This document shows positions 24,505 through 32,247 of a stretch of DNA of 36,557 nucleotides, in pieces; within the stretch, counting starts at the first letter, position 1, and each line of letters starts with the position of its first letter. Both the position numbers and the translations under genes were made by a program. Under the pieces are notes generated by a model. That model made no database searches. It was not told the origin of the DNA and saw nothing but the letters and a program-made list of their open reading frames with translations. The stretch is from FEN-987 sp964598845 (lineage in GTDB: Archaea; Thermoproteota; Bathyarchaeia; 40CM-2-53-6), in assembly GCA_964598845.1 (NCBI GenBank), contig CAZRDM010000021.1, positions 1 to 36,557 on the forward strand, given 5' to 3'.

Positions 24505-25443
24505 CTACTCAAACAACACAACTCTGGCTTTCTCGCCAACGCTGGAAACCAACGCGTCGCAGGGCACTTTATGTGCCAAGAAGCCATCCCTCATTGCTTC
24601 CGCCACTTCTTGTGGAGAAACGCGATTGATGTCTACTACCGCTACGACAGAAGGTCCAGCTCCGCTAAGGAAAACTCCGGCAGCACCTGCGGCCAAGGCC
24701 GCGTTCCTTGCTTCCTCGAAACCTACATAACATCGGGCTCGAACAGGTTCTACGATTTGATCACCCATCATCCCACTTCCTGCGAGAGCGATATCATCTG
24801 TCAGTAAACCCGCAACCACGCATGATGTTGCCCCTAAGTTTTCGATTACTTTGTTTAAAGGCACCTCGGTCGGAAGAATCGCCCTAAACTGTTCGGTCGT
24901 CTTCTTTCCTGCCTTTGGAAGGGCCAGTGCCAGAGCAAGTGACTTCGGCGCTTTGAAGTGCAAAACTCTTAACGGTTGATATGATCGGATGATAACGAAT
25001 CCGCCCAGAATCGCAGAAGCGACATTATCGGCCACCGGAGCGCCTGCAGTGGCAATTTCACCTCTAGCAGCGATCCCCACCAACTCGTCCTCGCTAAGGT
25101 CCAAGCCAAGTAGGCGATCCAGAGCCACCGTTGTTGCGGCCGCTGTTGCGCCACTGCTTCCAAGACCCGAGCCCGGCGGAACGCCTTTGGTTACCTTCAA
25201 TCTAAAGCCTGATGTTCGGTAGCGTTCAAAGAACTCAAGTGCGACTCTACCGGCCGTATTCCGAGTTGGTTCCAGCGAGATAGTGTCGGCTTGCAGTCCT
25301 TCAACCTCAAGGGTAACAGTCTGAGAGTCACTCTTACAAGCTTCCACGGTGTCGCGCATGACATCAAGAGCTATTCCCAGCACATCGTATCCTGGACCGA
25401 GATTGCTCGTTGAAGCGTTGGCTTCGGCTACCACTCTTCTCAT
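24505..25443 (-). CDS. thrB: Homoserine kinase (GHMP kinase family, ThrB)
   Basis: Phosphorylates the hydroxyl of homoserine in threonine synthesis; the enzyme can also act on 4-hydroxythreonine in some bacteria. It has the substrate-side motif STSNLGPGYDVLGIALD near the N-terminus, the GHMP ATP loop PPGSGLGSSGATAAA (about 105-119), and the third motif LSGAGPSVVAVV near the C-terminus. The length of 312 is typical. Start ATG 25443. It is transcribed alone on -, not next to homoserine dehydrogenase or threonine synthase. A broken paralog sits at 19963, next to the PdxA-family gene, so a specialised role is possible. Confidence 0.88.
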   Translation of the reverse strand: MRRVVAEANASTSNLGPGYDVLGIALDVMRDTVEACKSDSQTVTLEVEGLQADTISLEPTRNTAGRVALEFFERYRTSGFRLKVTKGVPPGSGLGSSGATAAATTVALDRLLGLDLSEDELVGIAARGEIATAGAPVADNVASAILGGFVIIRSYQPLRVLHFKAPKSLALALALPKAGKKTTEQFRAILPTEVPLNKVIENLGATSCVVAGLLTDDIALAGSGMMGDQIVEPVRARCYVGFEEARNAALAAGAAGVFLSGAGPSVVAVVDINRVSPQEVAEAMRDGFLAHKVPCDALVSSVGEKARVVLFE

Positions 25444-25471
25444 TCTTATCTCTACGTCCGCGCGCTGAGGC

Positions 25472-25693
25472 TCACACTATCAAGACTAGCCAGACGTGAC
25501 TCTTGATTCCTATGTTTGAAAGAACGACGGGGAGACCCCTCAGCACGCTAATCGCGTATTCGCTTCCCGGGTTGAAGCATTTCGCTTGAGCGACGTTTTC
25601 CACTCCTCTGGATTCATGAATAATCCTACGGAGCTCGACAAGGATATCCTTGCGTAATGTCGCGAAAGTCTTCCCAAGGACATCTTCGAAAAG
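25472..25693 (-). pseudogene. C-terminal remnant of a metallophosphoesterase
   Basis: The - strand frame contains IIHESRG, eleven residues to CFNPGSEYAISVLRG, lining up with HIHESGG and IFNPGSEYGEGILKG at identical spacing in the intact metallophosphoesterase (32248-33207). An in-frame stop lies upstream of residue LFEDV, and the N-terminal metal motifs are missing. It is just upstream of the homoserine kinase start. The rest of 25444-25840 shows no credible gene. Confidence 0.55.
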
Positions 25694-25840
25694 TCACCGA
25701 AAATGGTTCAGAACGAGTAGCGGAGTTCCCATCATGACCACTCACGCGTGATCGTTGCCATTATCGCTGGGTGTGGGTTCTGTGTGGATGCTTCGCACCC
25801 CCATCGGATAAAGACAACGGATGTTGTCTCAAATTTCCTC

Positions 25841-27160
25841 TTACAAGCCACACCAGTCGATCGCCATAGCGACTAGTGTCTTGCAGACTTGGACCATGGC
25901 CCTTATTGATACGCTCTCGTTGGGTCCGTGTGCTCCCATCGAGTCAGGTCCAAATGCTACGGTAGGGATTCCCATGTTGCCTAGGTAGTTCCAGTCTCCT
26001 GGACCTTGGAAAGCTGCGAAAGTTGCTTCTGAACCTATCGATTCCCTGAATGCCCTAGCAAGCGCTTCGCAGCCTTCGTTCCGCCTATCCAGCTCATATC
26101 CCGGTACATGAAACGTCTCAGGCACCAAGAATCTTGGAGGATGTGACCTCAGCCAGTCATCCATCAAGGATGTGTGTTCTATAGTCGCCTTCATTTCGCC
26201 GATCACATCATCAGCCTTGACCCATGGGGGATAGTACACCTCACCTGCTATCTCACACTGACCCGCCACAGACCCCTTATAGTTCCCGCCACGGATCTGA
26301 GTGACATTTATGGTAAAGGCCCCCAGCCCGGTACTTCCGAGAGGATTGTCGAAAAGGTCATGCCTCCACCTTAGGGCCCATTGCCTCTCAAGCTCACGAA
26401 AAGCCGAGATGTACTTGACCGTTTTTTCAATGGCGTCGACGCCCACCTCAGACCCCGTTGGGATCCCATGTCTCTGAGGGTAGAGCATCCTATTTCTCCA
26501 CCCCGTATGCATTTCCTTTCCTGTGACTTGGAGTCTGAAATCGAAGTTTCCAACAGTTGAGACTTTGATTTCTTGATCGGTTGGCTCCGTAACAACCGCA
26601 AACGGAGCTGTGTAACCCCTCTGCACAGCTGCTCTTGTCCCGATTGCGCCACCTTCCTCCTCACCAACGACCGCCTCTATGATCAGATCGCTATTGAGCT
26701 CTATTCCGCTGTCAACAATGGCTCGCGTAGCCCAGACCGTAGCGGTCAAGCCACCCTTCATGTCGTTTGCTCCTCGACCGTAGACGCGGACTTCTCTTAC
26801 AGTACCTCTCCAAGGATCTGATCCCCAGCGTGCTAGCTCCTCGTCCGGCACTGGCACAACATCGACATGACCATTGTAGATCAGTTTCTTACCTTCACTT
26901 GGCCTCTTGCCCGTGATAACCCCGACGACATTGGGTCTTCTCTTTTCCGAGTCAACGAACCAGTAGTCTATCTTGTCAAAGAGCCTCCACTGCTCAAACT
27001 GCTTCTTGAGCCACTCCTGAGCCTCGAGTTCCTGACCAAGAACATGCATCCCACCCAACGACTTGAATCCAATAAATTCGCACAGCCAATCTACCATTTC
27101 ACCAACATGTGAATCCACATACTTGAGAGCGCATTCTCTTGCCTCTTGATCTCGAGTCAA
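25841..27160 (-). CDS. M20 family metallopeptidase
   Basis: Zinc amidohydrolase with all expected positions: H98 (YNGHVDVV), D132 (GANDMKGG), E167/E168 (GEEEGG), E192 (TEPT), the lid His in GKEMHTGWRN (H218) and a late His in MGAHGPNE. The length of 439 is normal. The start is TTG 27160, fixed by a strong Shine-Dalgarno (AGGAGGAG, 27165-27172 on -) a few bases upstream. It is a paralog of the + strand M20 gene at 21914, sharing the VGNFD and MLYPQRHG regions, and appears the more conventional of the two. It probably removes an acyl or aminoacyl group from an amino acid; the substrate is not evident. Confidence 0.9.
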   Translation of the reverse strand: MTRDQEARECALKYVDSHVGEMVDWLCEFIGFKSLGGMHVLGQELEAQEWLKKQFEQWRLFDKIDYWFVDSEKRRPNVVGVITGKRPSEGKKLIYNGHVDVVPVPDEELARWGSDPWRGTVREVRVYGRGANDMKGGLTATVWATRAIVDSGIELNSDLIIEAVVGEEEGGAIGTRAAVQRGYTAPFAVVTEPTDQEIKVSTVGNFDFRLQVTGKEMHTGWRNRMLYPQRHGIPTGSEVGVDAIEKTVKYISAFRELERQWALRWRHDLFDNPLGSTGLGAFTINVTQIRGGNYKGSVAGQCEIAGEVYYPPWVKADDVIGEMKATIEHTSLMDDWLRSHPPRFLVPETFHVPGYELDRRNEGCEALARAFRESIGSEATFAAFQGPGDWNYLGNMGIPTVAFGPDSMGAHGPNESVSIRAMVQVCKTLVAMAIDWCGL

Positions 27161-27471
27161 AGATCTCCTCCTCTATGGCTTCGAATTATGTAGACAGAGG
27201 GCTGTTGTATTAACGTCTATTATTCTCTTGGTATCAACATGGGAATTCTCGAGATCATTCAGAGTTGAACATGCGGCTCTTTATGCGTTTGTCAGAGAGG
27301 ACGAGCAGAAGACCTCGCAGGACACGTTGATATACTATTAGCCCCACCAGTCACATCTTGAATTTCGCAATGCCAGATACTTAGTTAACTTACTCGATAT
27401 ATGCGATCTTTACCCAACAACTTTTAGTTCATTCACGCGATTCGCTCACATTAAGCATTGGAGCGGTTGCA
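27161..27471. other. AT-richer divergent intergenic region
   Basis: Contains the Shine-Dalgarno of the M20 gene (27165-27172) and several TATA-like stretches, including CGATATATGCG (27395-27405). I see no gene or repeat. Confidence 0.4.
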
Positions 27472-27834
27472 TTGCACTCGTCCAACAGAATCATATCGAG
27501 TCTTGCTGATGAAGCTCTGCGAGTCATCAATGAAGCGGAAGCGAAGGGAATCTTGCTTAGACTGATGGGAGCGACCGCCCTAATGCTTCATTGCTCGAGA
27601 TACCGGTATCAGTTCGAGAGGCTGGCACGCAACCTTGCCGACCTAGATTTCACTACCTCTGGGAATTTCAGGAGCAAGCTGGAGAAGTTCTTCGTTGAAT
27701 TCAGCTTTGGATCACACAGGAGCGTCTCTTACCGTTGCGGTAACACTAGACACAGGTATTTTCACGATCAGAATGGTATACAGACGTTGAGGAATTCAAA
27801 CATTAGCCAGAGTCCAATGGAGGTAGCATCTTGA
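27472..27834 (+). pseudogene. Truncated nucleotidyltransferase-like gene
   Basis: The 120-residue frame starts like the protein encoded at 33229-33999: LRLMGATALMLHC and ARNLADLDFTT match LRVLGATAIRIHS and DRELSDLDFVT, including the DxD-type motif of nucleotidyltransferase folds. The match fades after about residue 100, and the frame ends four bases inside the alcohol dehydrogenase gene. The Shine-Dalgarno for that gene lies inside this reading frame. The C-terminal half of the family is absent, so it is likely a broken copy, though a short product could still be made. Confidence 0.6.
27819..27824 (+). promoter_or_regulatory. Shine-Dalgarno deciding a TTG start
   Basis: GGAGGT six bases before TTG 27831. 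It settles the alcohol dehydrogenase start, where the protein begins MKAVLKSKPG like its family. Confidence 0.7.
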
Positions 27835-28862
27835 AAGCTGTCTTGAAATCGAAGCCGGGCATGGGGTTCGAATATCGAGAGAATGTGGAAAAGCCCGGAA
27901 TTGGATTTGGTCAGGTGGTAGTAAACGTGAAAGCCACGGGCATCTGTGGAAGTGACATCCATCTTTACAAAGGGGAGGCTATAGGCGCCTTGTCGGAGTT
28001 GCCGATCCCATTCATTCCGGGTCATGAATTTGCAGGTGAGATTGTCGAGGTCGCACCGCATGTCACACAGTTCAAAGTTGGTGATCGCATTTCCGCTGAA
28101 CTGATGGTCAGCTGCGGTCACTGCTTCTACTGCAAACAGGGTCAGAGAGCCTACTGCACGGAGATTCGAGAGCTGGGTGTTGACATGAACGGGTCTTATG
28201 CGGAGTATGTCGCAGTCCCAGCCCAGAATCTACACCTAATCCCAAGGAATATGGTGTGGGAAGATGCCGCTCTCTGCGACTGTCTCTCAAGTGCCTTGCA
28301 TCCCTTCGAGAAGCTCTCGGCTGAAATTCTCAAGACGGTTGTAGTGCTGGGTGCGGGTCCCATAGGCCTATGTGGCGTTCAGATCGCCAAATCTATCGGT
28401 GCAAAGACTGTCATATCGGTTGATATCGTCCAACAGCGACTCGATCTCGCAAAACAGCTAGGAGCAGACTATGCCATCAACCCGAGGGAAGTCGACGCAG
28501 TCAAGGAAGTTCAGGGGTTGACCGATGGTATTGGAGCTGATGTTGTGATGGAGATGGCTGGAAGCCCCGCTACGATTACCGCTAGCATCGAGATGGTTCG
28601 GAAGAATGGAGAAGTCGTCTGGATGGGTATTCATGGTGAGCCCGTGATACTGAAGCAATTCTTGGTCATGTCGAAGGCAATTCACATACACGGCTCTTTC
28701 GACTACACCTGGTTGACCTTTGAGAGGGCGATTAATCTGATAGCATCCGGACGCGTCAAGGTGAAGCCTTTTGTCACCCACGTGTTGCCGCTCAGAGAAG
28801 TCTCAAGGGCGTTCGACCTCCTTACAAAGAAGGAAGCCATCAAGGTCGTACTGAAACCGTAG
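27831..28862 (+). CDS. Zinc-dependent medium-chain alcohol/polyol/threonine dehydrogenase
   Basis: MDR family NAD(P)-dependent dehydrogenase, close in pattern to L-threonine 3-dehydrogenase and sorbitol dehydrogenase. Catalytic zinc ligands are C39 (GICGSD), H65-E66 (PGHEFAGE) and a later acidic site around D150. The structural zinc Cys set is C95, C98, C101 and C109. The cofactor loop is GAGPIGLCG, and an Asp after strand 2 (SVDIVQQR) favours NAD. The length of 343 is typical. TTG start with strong Shine-Dalgarno. With homoserine kinase, and PdxA further off, it may belong to threonine-type or polyol metabolism; the substrate is inferred. Confidence 0.9.
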   Translation: MKAVLKSKPGMGFEYRENVEKPGIGFGQVVVNVKATGICGSDIHLYKGEAIGALSELPIPFIPGHEFAGEIVEVAPHVTQFKVGDRISAELMVSCGHCFYCKQGQRAYCTEIRELGVDMNGSYAEYVAVPAQNLHLIPRNMVWEDAALCDCLSSALHPFEKLSAEILKTVVVLGAGPIGLCGVQIAKSIGAKTVISVDIVQQRLDLAKQLGADYAINPREVDAVKEVQGLTDGIGADVVMEMAGSPATITASIEMVRKNGEVVWMGIHGEPVILKQFLVMSKAIHIHGSFDYTWLTFERAINLIASGRVKVKPFVTHVLPLREVSRAFDLLTKKEAIKVVLKP

Positions 28863-29157
28863 TTGCGAACAGGTTAACGCGGCAGATTCTGTGAACAAGG
28901 GGGCTGTTCCTCGACTCAATCAAAGGCCCTTCCCGCCCTCGAGCCGATTCGTATCGTTCAGCGCGCACTGCGATCAATATGCTCATTCGAGTGTGGAAGA
29001 TGCACTGAAGCGGGGATGCAAATTCAGCACGCGTTGCTCTTGAAGGTCGTACTCTATAGATGTCTATAGAGCGAAATTACTCAGCAAAGTGAAGGTAGAG
29101 GAGAATGCAAAGTCTAAAAAACGCCATGCCAGAAATCGAGCAACTTCAAGAAGGTGA
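28863..29157. other. Intergenic region upstream of the second enolase-superfamily gene
   Basis: No gene of credible size. It holds the perfect 20-base palindrome at 29052-29071. A 57-base open frame from ATG 29105 ends by overlapping ATG 29158 (ATGA) but has no family match. Confidence 0.4.
29052..29071. promoter_or_regulatory. Perfect palindrome, possible operator
   Basis: CTCTATAGA-TG-TCTATAGAG: nine-base arms around two bases, about 87 bases upstream of ATG 29158. Its AT-rich centre and position suit binding by a dimeric regulator over the promoter of the enolase-superfamily/M42 operon. No such site is seen before copy 1. Confidence 0.5.
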
Positions 29158-30264
29158 ATGACGCTGAAGGTGACATCAGTAGAAGCAATTCCTGTTAGCA
29201 TACCTTTCTTTGTTCCATATGTGGTTTGGCGAGGTAGCATAACCAATGCGGATAGAGTCATCGTGAAAATCCTAACGGACGAGGGCCTCACTGGATATGG
29301 CGAATCAGCCGTTATCCCCTACTACGCGGAAGAAAACCAAGCAGAGTCAGTAGCCTCGATCAGAGGAGATTTCGCTCCCATGCTCAAAGGCGAAGATCCC
29401 TTCGAACTGGAAAAGATCGTGAAGAACATGGATGTTGTGCTTGGTCATCATTGCACGAAGGCGGGTGTTGAAATGGCCCTCTGGGACGTCATTGGCAAGA
29501 AGTTGAATGTGCCTGTCTACAAACTCATCGGAGGACGCTACAACGATAAACTGCCCGTAATAGGACACATCACACTCGGAACAACAGAAGAGATGGCCAC
29601 CGAAGCAAAACGACTGGAGGGTCTGGGATACAAGACGATCAAAATAAAGGGCGGTCTTGGCATCGAGACTGATGTGAGAAATTTCGCTGCAACAAGAGAA
29701 GCTGTAGGACCAAACATCAAGGTCCGGATAGATGTGGAGGAGAACTATACACCTAAGATTGCCATCAGGATGATTAAAAAAATTGAACCGTATGATCCTG
29801 AACTCGTCAGCCAACCGGTTTCAAGATTCGACTTGGACGGCCTGAGCATGGTGAGAAAAACGGTCTCCACGCCCATACTCGCAGACGAATGCGTCTTTAG
29901 CCCTGAAGATGTGATGAACGTCGTGAGAAGAGAAGCAGCTGACATGATAAACATCAAAGTGACGAAGAGCGGCGGCATCTACAATTCAAAGAAGATGGCT
30001 TACATCGCCGAGATGGCTGACCTTCAATGCTTAGTAGGAAGCATGATAGAACTCGGGCCAGGCACGAATGCGAGCGCGCATTTCATGACTGCTACGAGGA
30101 TAGCTGGTTCTCTGGCCTGCGAACTGGTAGGCTCAACCAAGATCAAGGATGATGTCATAAAGGATCCGCTAAAGATTGAGAACGGATTCCTGTCCGTTCC
30201 CAACAAGCCCGGCTTGGGGTTCGAGATAGACGAAGCGAAACTCCAGAGATATCAAACGAAGTGA
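29158..30264 (+). CDS. Enolase-superfamily enzyme, muconate-lactonizing/dipeptide-epimerase subgroup (copy 2)
   Basis: Same length (368) and layout as the copy at 20589, with about 294 identical positions by hand count. The Lys pair is in IKIKGG (K162, K164), metal Asp residues are D192 and D243, and K267 is kept. The second metal ligand is again Ser (S218, LVSQP), so this is a property of the subgroup, not a random mutation. Differences cluster in the capping domain and barrel ends (for example residues 61-76 and 136-160), where substrate specificity is set. ATG 29158 is preceded by AAGGTGA. Its stop overlaps or abuts the M42 peptidase gene, so the two form an operon, probably acting on the same peptide-like compounds. 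Confidence 0.87.
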   Translation: MTLKVTSVEAIPVSIPFFVPYVVWRGSITNADRVIVKILTDEGLTGYGESAVIPYYAEENQAESVASIRGDFAPMLKGEDPFELEKIVKNMDVVLGHHCTKAGVEMALWDVIGKKLNVPVYKLIGGRYNDKLPVIGHITLGTTEEMATEAKRLEGLGYKTIKIKGGLGIETDVRNFAATREAVGPNIKVRIDVEENYTPKIAIRMIKKIEPYDPELVSQPVSRFDLDGLSMVRKTVSTPILADECVFSPEDVMNVVRREAADMINIKVTKSGGIYNSKKMAYIAEMADLQCLVGSMIELGPGTNASAHFMTATRIAGSLACELVGSTKIKDDVIKDPLKIENGFLSVPNKPGLGFEIDEAKLQRYQTK

Positions 30265-30269
30265 CACAG

Positions 30270-31382
30270 ATGTCCAGCGAACTTGATTTTGAATTAATGA
30301 GGAAACTAAGTGAAACTCCAGGCGTCTCGGGTTTCGAAGACGAAATTGCAAAGATCTTCCGAGATGAGCTCGCCAGGTATGTCGACAACACAAGAATCGA
30401 CAAGATGGGCAACGTCATCGGAACCAAGAACAGCGCAAAGGCCGATGCACCTAAGGTGATGGTCCTTGCGCACATGGATGAAATAGGGCTAATGGCGAAG
30501 TACATAGAAGACAATGGCTTCATCCGATTCGACAAGGTTGGAGACCTTATCGACTATCTCTTCCCAGGCAAGCATGTCCTCGTTCACGGAGAGAAGGGCC
30601 CTGTCTCTGGCGTTGTCGGTGTGATTCCTGCGCATATGATTGGTGGAGGGACGTGGGGTGGGCCGGAGCGCCTCACTTCACCCGCAGTAAAGGACCAGTT
30701 CATTGATGTAGGAGCGAGGAGCCGCGAGGAGGTAGAGAAGATGGGCATCGTCGTCGGTTCACCTGTAACCTACAAGGCTCCACTTGAGTACATCGGAAAC
30801 GGCTTCCTTAGTGGGAAGGCCATGGATGACCGAGCATTGCTCTACGTCATAATCAAAGCAATGCAAAATCTCTCAAAGACCAAACACGATGCAACCGTCC
30901 TTGCAGTAGGTACAGTGGAAGAGGAACCTGGCTTACGTGGAGCTAAGACCACAGCCTACGACCTTGCGCCTGACGCAGCCATAGGCTTGGACATCACGCT
31001 TTGCGGTGACGCTGCGGGGATGGATTTCAAGACAGCACCACTGAGACTTGATGGAGGACCTGCCATAAAGGTGATGGACACAGACGTCCCGCTTACCGGC
31101 CTCATAGCTCACTCCAAGATTAGAAAGCTACTTGTGGACACGGCGAAGGAGAACAAGATCAGGTACCAGCTTGAAGTCTTCAGCTCTGGCCTCACGACAG
31201 ACGCGACCGCTGTGGCCGTGTCGCGATCAGGCGTGCCAACGGGAGCCCTCGCCTTACCTTCCAGATATGCTCACACCCCGGTCGAACTGATCAGCATACG
31301 CGACCTGAACGATCTCATCGACCTCCTCACGAAAGCGTTGCTTCGAATCAAATCAAAATCAGACATAAGCAAAGGCGCATAA
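30270..31382 (+). CDS. M42 family aminopeptidase (glutamyl aminopeptidase/deblocking type)
   Basis: Co-catalytic metallo-aminopeptidase, typically a large tetrahedral cytoplasmic complex that trims peptides. Metal and catalytic residues are His in LAHMDEIG, Asp in AMDDRA, the Glu pair in TVEEEPGLRGA, Asp in GLDIT and the late His in RYAHTPVE. The length of 370 is typical. The open frame has a GTG at 30261 overlapping the previous stop, but ATG 30270 matches the start of the truncated copy at 21701. It is translationally close to the enolase-superfamily gene, suggesting the two process the same peptides. Confidence 0.9.
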   Translation: MSSELDFELMRKLSETPGVSGFEDEIAKIFRDELARYVDNTRIDKMGNVIGTKNSAKADAPKVMVLAHMDEIGLMAKYIEDNGFIRFDKVGDLIDYLFPGKHVLVHGEKGPVSGVVGVIPAHMIGGGTWGGPERLTSPAVKDQFIDVGARSREEVEKMGIVVGSPVTYKAPLEYIGNGFLSGKAMDDRALLYVIIKAMQNLSKTKHDATVLAVGTVEEEPGLRGAKTTAYDLAPDAAIGLDITLCGDAAGMDFKTAPLRLDGGPAIKVMDTDVPLTGLIAHSKIRKLLVDTAKENKIRYQLEVFSSGLTTDATAVAVSRSGVPTGALALPSRYAHTPVELISIRDLNDLIDLLTKALLRIKSKSDISKGA

Positions 31383-31383
31383 G

Positions 31384-31505
31384 ATTTCCCAGCTCTCTCA
31401 GAAGCTTGCGCCAGGCGGTCACACAGTCACGTTCGTGATCATGACCATTCCTCTTGGCGGGCAATTCAATGAGCGTGACCTAGGAGAAATTATGCGGGAG
31501 CAGTG
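31384..31505 (+). other. Coding-like fragment after the M42 gene
   Basis: A frame without a start reads ISQLSQKLAPGGHTVTFVIM and ends FNERDLGEIMREQ at a stop at 31503. The GHTVTFVIMT piece resembles the second strand of PIG-L-type deacetylases, but this is weak. It may be another eroded gene end. The rest, to 31671, shows nothing I can name. Confidence 0.25.
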
Positions 31506-31671
31506 ACTACAACACACATGTAGCGAGGTGAGAGTGCATACTTACTGCGACAAACGGCCCACCAGCAATTCGGACAGTTAGAGTCTTTTGTCAGGACGTG
31601 TGCTGTCTGGTCAGATACATCGCCGCCAAAGTGAGAATCAGATCGTACAGTTATGGTTGCGTTTCCTGTCT

Positions 31672-32184
31672 CTAAACTTTAGAACTATCCCACGTCCCAA
31701 GCTGTGTGGGCTCTATGACTATCAAACATACGTTCGGAATGGCGAGAAGCTGTTTTGCCTTTGGGTTCTCTAAGTTACCGGTGTATCGCACAATGAGTTT
31801 CCTGTCCCAACTCGAGATCTCCTCCCTATCATGCACGATGTAGGCATTGCCCTTTCCATGGACCCCCTTTGCCAGATGCTCGTTCTCAGGTTCGTAGATG
31901 TCTATCGAGAAGCCGACTCTCTGATTTCGTTGAACATCACTGTACTTTTTCTTGTCGGTTTGGCTCGTTATGTAGAACTTGTCGTTTTCCCAGAGGTACC
32001 AGACCGGGGTAACATTTGGTTCACCCCTAGCGTCCAGGACGGCTAACCTCATGAGGCGAGGCACCTTCAGGAACTCATCGATCTCCTCTTTGGTAAGGCT
32101 TGGAAGCTCCTTCAATGCTTGAACTAGCTTCATTCTTGAATCGGAATCGTTCTTTGGACTGAGAACATATAACTCATTCTGCAT
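31672..32184 (-). CDS. PPOX-class (pyridoxamine-phosphate-oxidase-like) FMN/F420-binding protein
   Basis: Split beta-barrel flavin- or F420-binding protein. LMRLAVLDARGEPNVTPVWYLW is a typical first half (the core strand pair is LAVLDARGEPNVTPVW), followed by FYITSQTDKKKYSDVQRNQRV type segments and a late VIEPTQLGTWD. The length of about 170 is normal. It may reduce or bind a cofactor-linked substrate such as F420H2, but the family is broad and no role is assigned. The open frame begins at GTG 32193; ATG 32184 is also good and lies about 29 bases from an AT-rich promoter-like element, suggesting a leaderless transcript. It is divergent from the metallophosphoesterase gene. Confidence 0.8.
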   Translation of the reverse strand: MQNELYVLSPKNDSDSRMKLVQALKELPSLTKEEIDEFLKVPRLMRLAVLDARGEPNVTPVWYLWENDKFYITSQTDKKKYSDVQRNQRVGFSIDIYEPENEHLAKGVHGKGNAYIVHDREEISSWDRKLIVRYTGNLENPKAKQLLAIPNVCLIVIEPTQLGTWDSSKV

Positions 32185-32207
32185 AATCAACACGATGACG
32201 GGAAGAC

Positions 32208-32219
32208 TTTAAGCTATAT
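32208..32219. promoter_or_regulatory. TATA-like element in a divergent promoter
   Basis: TTTAAGCTATAT centred about 34 bases before ATG 32248 on + and about 29 bases before ATG 32184 on -. Both distances fit archaeal promoters with very short leaders, so one AT-rich element could serve both directions. Confidence 0.45.
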
Positions 32220-32247
32220 CACCTGGGCATTACTCGCGCTGACGCAA

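Noticed and set aside
29105..29161. 18-codon open frame overlapping the start of enzyme copy 2 (ATGA)
   Set aside because: The purine stretch is only one base from its ATG, it has no family match, and there is no equivalent before copy 1.
31384..31505. PIG-L-type deacetylase gene
   Set aside because: Only about ten residues resemble the family, and the AHPDD metal motif is absent; kept only as an unidentified fragment.
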